Program-made: the position numbers and the translations under genes
Notes under the pieces: model-generated
Told to the model about the DNA's origin: nothing
The model's input: the letters and a program-made list of their open reading frames with translations, nothing else
The model's database searches: none
Shown here: piece after piece, positions 1-9,825 of the stretch
Numbering within the stretch: the stretch's first letter is position 1
How the letters are laid out: each line of letters begins with the position of its first letter
Assembly: GCA_001584585.1 (NCBI GenBank)
Contig: LSYV01000002.1
Location: forward strand, 6,129,709-6,164,923
Direction: 5' to 3'
DNA from: Gonium pectorale
Taxonomy: Eukaryota; Chlorophyta; Chlorophyceae; Chlamydomonadales; Volvocaceae
DNA length: 35,215 nt

Positions 1-69
1 GCTCGCCCTCCGAGCGTCGCCCCGCCCTCATCGCCCGGCCCCTTTTCAACCGCGCCCGGCCCCGCACAC

Positions 70-1584
70 CTGCTGCACGATGGGGCTGTTGGGGTCGTTG
101 CAGGGGTACTGGCAGTGAAGCAGGTACTTGGACACCTCAGCCAGGAACGCCTTATACATCGGTATGACCTGCGGTGACAGCAGGGGGGCCCAGGCCCCAC
201 TTACGACGTGGGAAGCCTAGAACGAGCTGGTCAGGTGCACCACGAGCGCTTGTGCGGAGCGAAATCCGCAGGTCCCGGACGCCACGGCACCGCAGTGATC
301 ACGGCACGGCCGGTCACCACGACCCCAGCGAGCTGTAGCCAGAGGCGCCACACACATCCTGGAGCACAGCTACTCCTTGAAGGCAAAGGGGCTACGTCGC
401 GCCCGCTGCCGTCCGATCCACATGGAGCGCGCTGGTGATACCGGTGCCGCCTCCGACCCGTTGCAGCGCGCAGGCCACCCGTACCTCCTCCTTCTTCATC
501 TCGCGAAACATGTCCTGCTGGGCGTCCGTCGGCACGGTGTTCATGCCGCTGCCGAAGCACGAGCGCGAGTCGGGCGAGGAGCGGCAGCGCTCCGTGAATG
601 CCTGCACCATCCCCAGCTGCTCATCGCGGCAGCTAACCACCTGGGGCGCCAGATAGACATGGGGGCACGCCAGAGCCGTCAGATCTATGGCAGTGGGCCA
701 AACGGTCTGGAGGCTATAGAGGATACGGTGGGTTGGGCGGATGCTATCGCGAATTGCCGCCAGCGTGGACTCGGGGCCGCTCCATACGAGATGCGCTACT
801 TCCAGTGCGTCCTGCCCAGCGCCCCGCTAAGTCCACAAGAGAAGCGCCTCTGGAGACAAATCCAGCACAGAAGGTTGGGCTTCCTTTCACGCATGCGATT
901 TGAGCGGAGCTGAGCGGCCTCCCCCCCGGTGATGAGCACCCGCACGCCCCGACGACCGCGGGACGACCGCTGTCGGACCAGCATCGCTTCGTGCTCAGAG
1001 CTCCGTAACAGCACACATGCCCCCTTCGGGACACTGCCAGCAGCGGGGCTATGCCCCATGCCACGGCCCCACCTTCTCCAGGATGTGCGTCCGCGCCCGC
1101 AGCTGCTGGTTCTCCGCGGATAGATTCTCGAATGCGGCCTTCTTCTCTGCCACCTACAGGGGGCCGTACTCCCCGTCTGTCCCCGTGCAGGCCCGGGCTT
1201 ACAAAGGAAGCATCACTGTGACCAGCCCGAGTGCGCCTACCTCCCGCTCGAGGCTAGTCATGCGCTCCTTCTGACGTGCTCGAAACCTCTTCTGCGCGTT
1301 TGGACACTCCTTGGGCTTCGCCCCCTTGGGGCTAGCGCCTCGACCCGCATGCTGCGACCCGGAGCTATGGTGTGAAGCCACTCCTTCGGAGCCACCGCCA
1401 TGCATGTCGCCGTTCAGCGGCTGCCCTAGCGGCTGCCCTTGGAAAGTTGTGACATCCCGGGCACTTAGCAGCAAACTCTCGAGTTCTGAGTAGGTAGCAA
1501 TCATCTGGAAGCCTTCAAAAAAGGGAACCAGGTGTGTGCGCGCGTCAGGCGTCAGGTACCATATCTCAGTCAAGTAAAGTTCGC
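70..1584 (-). CDS. bZIP transcription factor, 3' part (partial at the left edge)
   Basis: A nuclear DNA-binding factor of the basic leucine zipper class. Exons on the minus strand are 1584-1241, 1153-1073, 811-485 and 168-70; phases agree at every junction and 283 codons are visible. The first exon carries the basic region ECPNAQKRFRARQKERM, with the invariant N-x7-R spacing. The zipper crosses the next junction (SLEREV, then VAEKKAAFENL, ENQQLRAR, HILEK). The third exon reads DALEVAHLVWSGPESTL through MFREMKKEE, and the last reads VIPMYKAFLAEVSKYLLHC before a GTGTGC donor that leads out of the window. The RFRARQK basic region resembles a group of Chlamydomonas bZIPs recalled from family knowledge. 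The first visible exon begins after a CAACAG acceptor in phase 1, so the start codon lies further upstream and was not found. The class is sure; target genes and exact 5' structure are unknown. Confidence 0.82.
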
Positions 1585-2834
1585 CTGTTGGTTCAAAGGG
1601 GCAACGATTTTACCAGTATGTCCTTAAATGCGGTCAGGTTCATAAAGAATCAAAGCGTCAGGTCCGACCCAGTACAGCGACGCACGTACGGCGCCTGCCG
1701 GTGTGCTGTCGGGGGGTGGGGGCATGGGCTCTTTACATGGCACTGCGCACGTCTACCATCCGTTTTGCAGGGGGCGCTCATCTGGGCCTGCTGGGCCTTC
1801 ACGCTCAAATTCCAGCGAATACTCCGTGCTAGTGTGAAGCTAACTGAGCGTGCCTACGGCCTCACCAAACCCGTGTCGAAAGAGACGGGCTCCCTCTTTC
1901 TGTGCAGGTTTCTCTTTTTTTCACTTGCGCACATTTGACGTGCGTACGGCACAAGGGACGACGTACGTAAGGCTGGTCTGTATGTACTTCAGGTTTCGTC
2001 CCCGCAATCAGGCCTCTGAGAAAGGGAAAGGTGCGCATTCTTAGCAGGCCACCACAGGGGCGCCTTCACGCTTCGCGCAGACCGATGGTAACTGGGCGTG
2101 CCTACGGCCTCATCTGGGCTCTACCAAACATCACCCTTGCCAAATGTACAATTTGCCTTTGTGACGATGCTTCCAAGTTCCAACGGGGCATTATGCTAGT
2201 TCACCGTTCTCAGCGTTGCAGCACTTGGTACCGGCGAGCATGCCCCACCACATCCCAGCGGGCCAATAAATGTTCGGTACAAGAGCAACAACTGCACACG
2301 TGACCCCAAGCGCATACACGAATACGGTGCTCATGTCAAGCAGCTGCCTCCTCTTGCACACGACGCCACATGTATTGATATGTACACGGGCGAGGCGCTT
2401 AGACACCGCCTGTGCCAACCAACGAGCAATGCCTTAGCGCAACTCCCAGTTGGGTTTCGCAAGGCTGTAGGAAGTATTTGTGAGGGCGAGCCCGACCCGG
2501 CGGAGGGCAGGAGCGCTTCCCTCAGAAGGGCATACGATACCGGTCAACAGCTCCGCCACCAGCCTTTGGCGCCACCGACCGATCCCGGGCGTAGTCCTGG
2601 TAGCAGGGCCGAGGGCAGCGATAAGCAGGTGCCTCAGTACCCGGAGTAGAAGCGGAAGCACAGATTACAGAAGGTAATCAACCGGTAGTAAGTGTCAAGT
2701 CCACACCAACACACCTGCAAGAATCTGTCCAGCTCCTGGGGCTCATCACCATGCCGGCGGCCCACATGCGGTGTGTGATCTGCGTCCCAGGCGTAGCCAG
2801 GCACAAGGAGCGGCACTGGACGAGTTAGGGCGCG
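1585..2834. other. Gene-poor stretch upstream of the bZIP exons
   Basis: This stretch must contain the 5' exon or exons of the bZIP gene, because the first visible exon starts in phase 1, but none could be picked out. A minus-strand frame at 2191-2418 contains a hydrophobic run (VYALGVTCAVVALV) without splice or homology support. The block at 1840-1940 is a copy of the dispersed repeat described separately, and a shorter piece of it (aactgggcgtgcctacggcc) recurs near 2090-2110. I see no other convincing gene. Confidence 0.4.
1840..1940 (+). repeat. Dispersed repeat, copy 1
   Basis: The segment with the cores cgggctccctctttctgtgc and aggtttctctttttttcac matches, apart from a few bases, the minus-strand reading of 26382-26480, and is related to 27040-27115, 27208-27315 and 34626-34730. 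Its first part (gcgtgcctacggcctcacc) is repeated near 2095-2115. No coding capacity is apparent. It looks like a short interspersed element or the remnant of one. Confidence 0.55.
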
Positions 2835-2839
2835 TTACA
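2835..2839 (-). terminator. Candidate TGTAA polyadenylation signal of the 369-residue gene
   Basis: The plus strand reads ttaca, so the minus strand reads TGTAA, the usual volvocine polyadenylation signal. It lies 106 bases past the stop codon of the minus-strand gene that ends at 2945. A second copy is at 2665-2669. A five-base motif is expected often by chance, so position is the main support. Confidence 0.45.
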
Positions 2840-2944
2840 GGCGCGCTCTCAAGGTCTGGAACACTTTAAATCGGCTGGTTAGGCTCGTGAGCTAGAGATG
2901 CGCAGGGAGGTCACGTTGACCCCTATGCCCCGTTGCGGGCCCCG

Positions 2945-4400
2945 TCAGCCCTGAGGAAGGCCGACAGCCATGCGAGGCAGGCATTGTGGGACCAACAGCC
3001 GTCGGCTGCTTTTCAAGCCCATGGCCTCACCTAGCTGCTCCACAAGCACGCGCTTGCGGGCGGCCGCGCGGTACCGCAGATCGTCCATCGGGTCGATCAG
3101 GCCGCCAGCCAGGGCCCCTGCACTAGCCGCGCCGCCAATGGGCCCACCACCAAACGTTCGCCCGGGCGGTGGAAACACCAAGGCGCTTTCCTCGCTCAGG
3201 AACTCGCTGTCTGCATCCTGCAGTGGGCAGGGCGTATTGCGCAAAAGGTGCACCATAGACCATACGTGAAGGCTAGGGAGCAGAGGCAGCTGCGGTCCAT
3301 TGACCTTGGCAGATGCGTCGCTGAGTATGAGGGCGGAATGCCGATCAGCTGTACAGCAAAGACTGCCGCAAAGCCCTTCGACTGCGACGGTAGCTGCCAA
3401 GTCTCCACCGTGTAAATTCCTTCAGCACCTTTCATAAACGCTCGTACCCACCTTCGGACGCGAAGGCACCGCAACGCCTCCGATTCTTGGTCCGTCACCG
3501 CTGCCCGAAACGCGGGCACCTGCTGCCCTGGGAGCGCCAAGCAGCGCTGGCGGCGACCGACCCACGGGCCACAGCTGCTGGCTGGTACCAGTCGTGGGAA
3601 GTGGCGGCAAGCCGGGCAAGGCGAGCCCACGAGCCCCCAGACCCGGAGATCCGTGGGGATAGAGCTGGCCAGCACTAATGGAGCGAAGGCCTCCGGCACC
3701 TCCGCCCAGCAGCTTCGCCGGACCGCTGGCACCGGACCCGACATTGAGAAGGGCCATATCCAACCCTCCATCCCCGCTTTCCCGAGACAGCCTTGGGGAG
3801 CCCTCTATTAGCAAGGGGGCTGCGCCAGGCGGCGGCAGGCCGTCGGAGCTGTGTATTGCCGGCAGCCGCCCGCTGGACGAGGGCAGATTGATGCCGAGCG
3901 CCGCAGCTGCCGGGAGGCCGCCAGTGACAAGATCGACTCGTTGTGGCTCACCGAGCACCCCGCATAAGAGGCTGTAGCTGGTTGTAATGTCCTGTCGCAG
4001 GGCCGCGAGGCTGGCGGTCGTGTCGCCGGTGTAGACTAGCGGCGGCCTGTGCAGGACGGATAGGACACCGCTAGCAAGGTGGAGGCAACCCAGATGATGA
4101 AAAAGGGCGACACGGCGTGGCACGCTGCGGCCACGACAGTCCTTGGCTCGTTTCTTACCGGCCAGGCGGTCCCGACAGGGCACCTAGGGTCGCCACGAGC
4201 TGCTGCCTCCCCGCCGCTACATAGGGATTGGATACGGATCCCACATGACCCATAGGAGGCATTGCAGGTTGAACCGGTGCGAGAGCCATGGCACCCTCAG
4301 CGGAGCCGAGCGGTCCAACCCTCGGGCTCTCAGCGACGGGGTCCCGGCGCGCAGGCTTCTTCGCTGCAGCTGCCCTACTATCGTACTCCAGAGATGCCAT
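2945..4400 (-). CDS. Unrecognised three-exon gene, 369-residue protein
   Basis: Exons on the minus strand are 4400-4159, 4046-3452 and 3217-2945 (stop). All junctions agree in phase: donors CCG|GTAAGA and AAG|GTGGGT, acceptors TGCACAG and CACTGCAG. An acceptor at CTTGCTAG, 27 bases upstream of the second exon, is also in phase and would add nine residues. The protein starts MASLEYDSRAAAAKKPARRD. It has a helical-looking stretch around residues 60-115 (GRQQLVATLGALSG, then TGDTTASLAALRQDITTSY and LLCGVLGEPQR). A long Gly/Pro/Ser-rich, probably disordered middle follows, and the tail is charged and helical (DPMDDLRYRAAARKRVLVEQ, LGEAMGLKSSRR). I recognise no domain, signal peptide or membrane segment. 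It is divergently oriented to the SAP-domain gene. That it is a real gene is supported by phase agreement and composition; its function is unknown. Confidence 0.68.
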
Positions 4401-4846
4401 GACCGCTAGCTACGCCCGTATTGGCAGAGGTAAACCGCGATTTTTGCATGTCGATGCGAAAGGTACTTTGAATAGGCGTCAAACTTCAGCCCATAATACA
4501 ATGAGAATTGAAGCGGATACGTACGAGGCTGAGAAGGCACAGTTACTGGTGGCACTTGTTCTCCGAATAAGTATGAGCGGAAGTGATGCCAACGCTAATT
4601 CGACTTCTTAGGAGCGGTGAGCTATACGCTTGGCTTGGCATCGTGGCAACTTTGATAACGGAGCACGACGCCGAATTCCAGTTCCACTTCAAAACGCAGT
4701 GACACGTCAAACAGAGACGAGGCATTAAATCCTACACCGTAGCTCCTCAACGTAACGGAGAATAATGCGCGTTGATCCGGGGGAGCTGTCAGACTTTTAG
4801 ACCAGCTTCTTGCATGTTGCTTAATAGCGCGTAGAAGGGGACTCAC
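4401..4846. promoter_or_regulatory. Divergent intergenic region between two genes
   Basis: These 446 bases separate the start codon of the minus-strand 369-residue gene from that of the plus-strand SAP-domain gene. It is less GC-rich than its surroundings (for example gcatgtcgatgcgaaaggta and aatgagaattgaagcggata). It must hold both promoters and 5' leaders, so the pair may share control elements. I see no clear TATA box and cannot assign factor sites. Confidence 0.5.
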
Positions 4847-6077
4847 ATGGAGACGGAAGAGTCTCAGCGCCAAGCGCTTCGCGCCCTCGGTCGGCGAGAG
4901 CTGCAGGCTAAGGCGAAAGAGTGTGGCGTGAGAGCGAATGGGAAGAGCGTAGAAATCGTGGAGCTGCTGCTTAAGGCGCAAGGCAAGCCCGAATGCCTGC
5001 AGATGCCTGCCAGCTGAAGCTTCAAGCTGCCCGCGCTGCGCAGGGTTTGGCACTGACGAGCAGGAGAATGTCGCCCCGACGTGCAAGAAGGAGGCCCCTG
5101 TTTTATCGCCAGCAGTGGCTGCGAAGGCTGGAAGCAAAGAGGCGAACCGTGGGCATCCACATGAGACAGACCTCTCCTTTCAGGCCAGCCCGCCACCGTC
5201 TGCGACCGCAGCCAGCCTCGCGGTGCTGGCCTCCCGCGCGTCCGCCAGCGCCTTGGCCGCGTCCCTCAACAACTTGAGGCTCAAGTCGCAGCTAAAGGCT
5301 ACCACGTCCCGGGCCACGCGCATTCCAATCACGCAGCCGACTGAGGAGGACGTCCTGGGGTTAACTCCCGACCTGGAGGCAGCCCCATCTGCCTCCCTGG
5401 CGGATCCGAGCCCAAGCCCTGACGCCATGCAGTCCGATGGCTCACCCGCAGCGGGCGCCTTCTCCACGCCGTGCCCCTGCCCGCTGCTTTCCGCACCGGA
5501 GGACGGAGGGGACCTTGTCGTCTCCCGCCGTCTCTTCGGGCAAGCCCCGTCGCCAGCTGCAGGCTTCGCAGCGGACCCGGGTGTTCACGTGGAGCCAGTA
5601 GAGCGTCCGCCGGTCGCCGGTGAGTCAGACATAGCCACCGGAGCCAACACGAAGCAAGGTACTCCCCTGCAGGAGGCGGTGGCCCCAGTCATCCTCACTG
5701 CCCTGGAGGAGCCCAGGCCAGCCGAGCCACCGGCTGGCGGCAAAGTGAGCGCACTGCACGTGACGGCGCGAACCCCCATGCGGCAACAGCGCCTCCTGGG
5801 GCTGGCAATGGTGCCCCCGCTCGGCCAAGTTGCTCCGACGCCATTCAGCCGCGCTGGCGCCGGTGGCGGTGCTGCCGCCGTAAAGCTGCTGCCCCGCACG
5901 CCGGGTACCGCGCTGAAGACGCCTGCACGGCGAGTGGCCGTGGAGACGAACGAAAGCGAGGCGCGGGCCATGGACGAGTGGGTGTCACAGAACCTCCTGG
6001 TCCCTGCTGGCGAGACAGGCGCTGACGGTGAGAGAGATGTCGGCCCCATAACCATTAAGAAAGCACTAGACGTATGA
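4847..6077 (+). CDS. SAP-domain nuclear protein, possibly NuSAP-like
   Basis: Probable nucleic-acid-binding nuclear protein. The first exon (4847-4982) begins at ATG in the context cacATGG and encodes a SAP motif at residues about 10-45: ALRALGRRELQAKAKECGV, then RANGKSVEIVELLLKAQ. SAP motifs bind AT-rich or matrix DNA. The reading frame then has to change. A GC-AG intron at 4983-5043 (donor AAG|GCAAGC, acceptor GCTGCGCAG, 61 bases) restores it in phase and gives a 389-residue protein. The second exon (5044-6077) is low-complexity Ala/Pro/Ser-rich, with basic TP-containing clusters near the end (TARTPMRQQRLLG, VAPTPFSRAG, LLPRTPGTALKTPARR) and an acidic tail ending ITIKKALDV. An N-terminal SAP motif with TP-rich basic clusters recalls NuSAP spindle proteins, but that is only a suggestion. 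If the GC-AG intron is wrong, the gene carries a frameshift. Confidence 0.7.
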
Positions 6078-6341
6078 AGATGCAGCCGACGCGGGCTGTT
6101 TTATGGATGACAACGGCCTACGAATGCCACTTCCATAGGCTTGCGGTGGAGCGAGCTCGTGGGCCTCGAGGACGCAAAGGGGAGCCTGCTGGTGAGAATC
6201 CCATCGGCATAGCCACGCGACCTGCTTGTCATGGTTGAGATGCAGTCGGAAGCACCTGCTTGACGGGCACATGCCACACGATACATTCGTCAAAGCAGCG
6301 CCGCCGAAAGCGGATAAAGCACCATCGATGCTCCACCTGCG

Positions 6342-8295
6342 ATGCAGGCCATCTGTTTCAGCGGCGACAGCAGCTCGGGGCCTTCTCTCACATCGACGCC
6401 GGAGGCAGGCGTGAAGAAGCCGTTGGGCGCGCCCGTCCAGGAGCACTCTTCAGCAGGAAAATCCGCTCGCGCAGTAGACCCCACCGTGTCTGGAGTCTCA
6501 ACTGGGGCGCCGCGGGCCGGGAGCGGGTCAACAGCTGCTGCTCGGGTTGCTGCGGCGTCGCCCATCGGCCGCACTGAAGCTGGCAAAGCGGCATCGGCGG
6601 CGGCGCTATCAAACGCCGCTGTGCTCCTGTGCGGGCCGGCCGGAATGGGCAAGGGCAGCGCTACCCGCGCGCTCGCAGCGGAGCTTGGGGCCTCATACAT
6701 TTGTGTCCCTCACGATCTGCCGGCCCGTAGCCCTGACGCCAGCGCCGCCGTCCGCGCTATCTTCCGGGTAATTAGACGTTGGTCGTAGATGCTCTTGTAA
6801 CACAACCTTGTGACTGGGGGCCTGTATGCTTGCTATGCGAACTCAGGACACGGTGTACCTGCCCTGATTGCATGGAACACTTCGATTGCACGCGTGCCGG
6901 GCGTGTCAGGCGGGGGAGGCGTGCATTGCAGGTAGCCAAGCGAACGCCGGGGCCGGTGGTGGTCCACCTGGAGGACGTGGACTCACTGGTCGGAGCAGAC
7001 GCCTGCGCGCAGAACCCGGAGCTCCGCAAGATACGGACAGGTGCAGGGGCGGGTGCAGCGCACTGGGCTCTTACCCGGGTGGCCGGCTGTGGTTGGCAGT
7101 GCTCCGCGAGTATAGGAGTTAGTGACCTTTGGTTGAGCTCTTGGCTTTCGGGCTTGCCACCCATGTGAAGGGGACAAAAATGATGTCGGCGGGCAGGGTG
7201 CCTATCAATTCTCAACCGCCATGGTAGTTTCTGGCCCCATCTAACTCCTTAACCCCTTGGCTCAGAGCTGCTGGTCGCCGTTGATGCGCTTACGCTTAAC
7301 CTGCAAGGGGCGCCCGACTGGTCTGCCAGCCCAGCGGAGCGGCGCGGTGCCTCTGCCGCCTCCGCCGGGGCGCCTGCAGCCGGTGACCGCCGCTCGTCGT
7401 GCAGCGGCGGCCTAGGCGCCCCGCGGGTCAAGGTGTTGGTGGCGTCGACCAGCAGCCGGCCCTCGGCGCTGGACGACGTCCTGGCCACCAGCCTCAGCCG
7501 CACAAAGCGCCTGCTGACGGTAAGCATGGGCAGCTGTGGCGACGGGCTTATAGCCATGATTCGACGCGCAGAACGCGCAACCCGCCTCGAGCCCGTCCGA
7601 CATGTTACAGGCCTCTCAGTCGGATACCGTGTACCGAAATGCCCGGGTAACATAATTATCACCCTTGTTACCATATGAGGCCGGTGCTGCTTAGCAGGCT
7701 CCTCCGGACGCCTATATGAGGGAGATGTACCTAGTGGGGAGGATGGTAGCGGAGGGCGCGGCGTTGGACGTCCGGCAGGTGGAGCATGTCGTTCAGTGAG
7801 TGCCGTGCGCAAAACGGGTTGGACAGTTGCCATGGAAAGCCACAATCTGCGGGGGCATGTAGACCATGTGGTAGTTGTACATACATCATCGGCTACCGTC
7901 AGTACTACAAACATTGATTATTCTGGGTCGTTGCCCGGGCATCACTAATCGCTGCAGGCAGACGGAAGGCCTCACGCTGGGAGCCCTAAGCGCCGTGATG
8001 GACGCTGCCGTCGAGGTGGGTTACGAGCCGGGTGCACGAGTGTTTCTCAACCCCAACCGCATGTACGACAGCGCGTATATCCAGCGCACCGGACATGTAA
8101 CGAGACAGACTACCACAGATACATGGAGTCCTTTCCATGACCCTGCCACAGGCGGCCAGGTCGAAGGGCGCCGACATCACAGCGAGCGGCATGGCGGCTG
8201 CGCTGCAGCACGTGCAATCGAAGCGGGCTGGTACGCCCACATTTAGCGAGATGGAGCGCTGGCATGTGCGACTGACAGCGCCCAAATGCGCATGA
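6342..8295 (+). CDS. Single-domain AAA+ ATPase-like protein
   Basis: Exons are 6342-6767, 6932-7040, 7266-7519, 7698-7795, 7958-8015 and 8152-8295 (stop). All five junctions agree in phase and give 362 residues. Residues 1-90 are Ser/Ala-rich and probably disordered. The Walker A loop is GPAGMGKGS at 98-106, followed by ATRALAAELGASYICVPHDL. The Walker B region reads PVVVHLEDVDSLVGAD (150-165), so the usual acidic pair is E-D rather than D-E. Next come the linker helix ELLVAVDALTLNLQG, a sensor-1-like strand VKVLVASTSSRPSALDDVL, LSRTKRLLTAPP, and the C-terminal helical lid (VVQQTEGLTLGALSAVMDAA, then GMAAALQHVQSKRAG). The order resembles the first, degenerate AAA domain of Pex6/CDC48-type proteins, but no second domain follows before the stop. 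It may therefore be an adaptor-like or weak ATPase. The start is the first in-frame ATG; an upstream exon cannot be excluded. Confidence 0.75.
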
Positions 8296-9825
8296 CCAAG
8301 TGGGCACACCGTTGCTGAAGTGGCGGTTGGAGCCTCAGGGCCTGCATTAGCGTGCACATGTGTGGTCCTACGGCTATTGGCCGGGGTATGGCCTAGACAG
8401 GTTGTGTGGTCGCATACATCATGAGTTGTGGGCCCTGTGATAGGCCTTGTGGGCTGGCCGGTGGCAGGTGACTCGACATGGGGCGGTGAGGGACCCAGTA
8501 TGGCAGGTTGCATGCAACGGGTCCGCGGTGCCAGGATTCGGTGACGAAGTGGCGAGCTGCACTGGACTCCACTCAGAATTTGCACTATCTTCTGCAATAG
8601 CTTTGTTGCACGGGGCCCATGAGCCATGACAGGCTTGGGCCTGTGGTGGGTTCCTACATGAACCGGGCGCAGTCAAGCAGCCCCGGGGTCTTGCACGCAG
8701 TGGCAAGCACGGGACTGACGGCGCTGTATGCTGAGCCGCTGCATGCTTGCTGACCTGCTGAGCCGCTGCATGCTTGCTGGAGTTCGGCTTGTTCTTCTGG
8801 GGAACTAGTAAGCATATGCCCTTCCATATGCGCATTGTGTAGTGGGCCGGTCGGGCAACCAGGACCACCAGTATTCTAAGCTTCTTGAGAGCCGATACGG
8901 TTGCTGGGAAGGCTAGGTAGTAGTGGCGCCCCGCGGGTCAACGTAGGTATCCTCGGAGAGTCTGGCTATAGGCGGCAGGGCGCCGCAGTCCGTGGGCCTT
9001 CCGAGTCTCGCGCTGGCCGTGGCGCTGGCCAAGGCTGATACGGCAAGGAATGATTTGCATGTCTTGTACTTGTCCGTACTGACTCGCGTGAGCCAGCACA
9101 TGCCAGCACCAGAGCTGTTCCCTGGCAAGGCAGTCAGGGACTCCTGTCGGTGACGGCCCCGGAGCGCTTCTTGAGCTTCTTGTCACCGAGTCCCTCTCAG
9201 GCGTACGACCCCCGACCGACCCGCGGGACCCCAGACCGGCCTGATTCTCCAGAAGACGTTACCCACCCCTGATATTTATGTACCGCTCGTGTTGGCCTGA
9301 GCAGGACGAGCGATAGCGTCGCAGCATACCATTCCTTCCTACATTTACTGTATTATTATAAGACATTTGCCGCTTCATAACGCTGCAGCATCACCTTGCA
9401 GACGCGAGGCCCAGTCGACAGCTCACAAGGCTCGACCTACTAGCAACCTCGCTTCAACGGCTATTGCTCATCACTTACACCAAAAGGATATTGGCACGAC
9501 GTACCTTCGCTGTCGCATGCCGGACCTGGGGCCATGGAGGGGCCCGACGGTGACTCCACCGCGCGAGCGGGAGGGGTCCAGGGTGACCGGGGTATGCTGA
9601 GGCTTCACCTCGGTATCGTTGACCCCACCGCAGCAGTCTACTGGAAACCAGACGGTGAGGCCCCTTGCGGTGACGGGGACGGCGTAGCCCCCCGTCACGG
9701 CGATCACCGGGTCCCCTCCTTCGACCCTCCCCTCCTTCGCCCAAATCTTGTACCAACTCGATCGTCGTTCCCTGGCCCGAACCCTCCTGTCACAGTCCGA
9801 CGCCGCAACCGTGTCTTTCTTGCAG
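8296..9825. other. Gene-poor stretch with one possible exon
   Basis: No convincing gene model was found here. Around 8735-8780 a 24-base unit (tgctgagccgctgcatgctt plus gctg) is directly duplicated. A plus-strand open stretch at about 8946-9153 translates to plausible, helix-rich residues (LPSLALAVALAKADTARNDL, then HVLYLSVLTRVSQHMPAPEL) and could be an isolated exon, perhaps of the downstream gene. The stretch just before 9826 (9688-9825) is open in the same frame as the next gene's first exon. Confidence 0.35.

Noticed and set aside
2191..2418. Minus-strand frame with a hydrophobic, membrane-like run
   Set aside because: No supporting start context, splice sites or relatives. One such run in a short frame can arise by chance.
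7411..8945. A 17-base match (ggcgccccgcgggtcaa) between the AAA+ gene exon at 7411 and the flank at 8928, considered as a partial gene duplication
   Set aside because: The match does not extend in either direction and is GC-rich, so chance is the simpler explanation.
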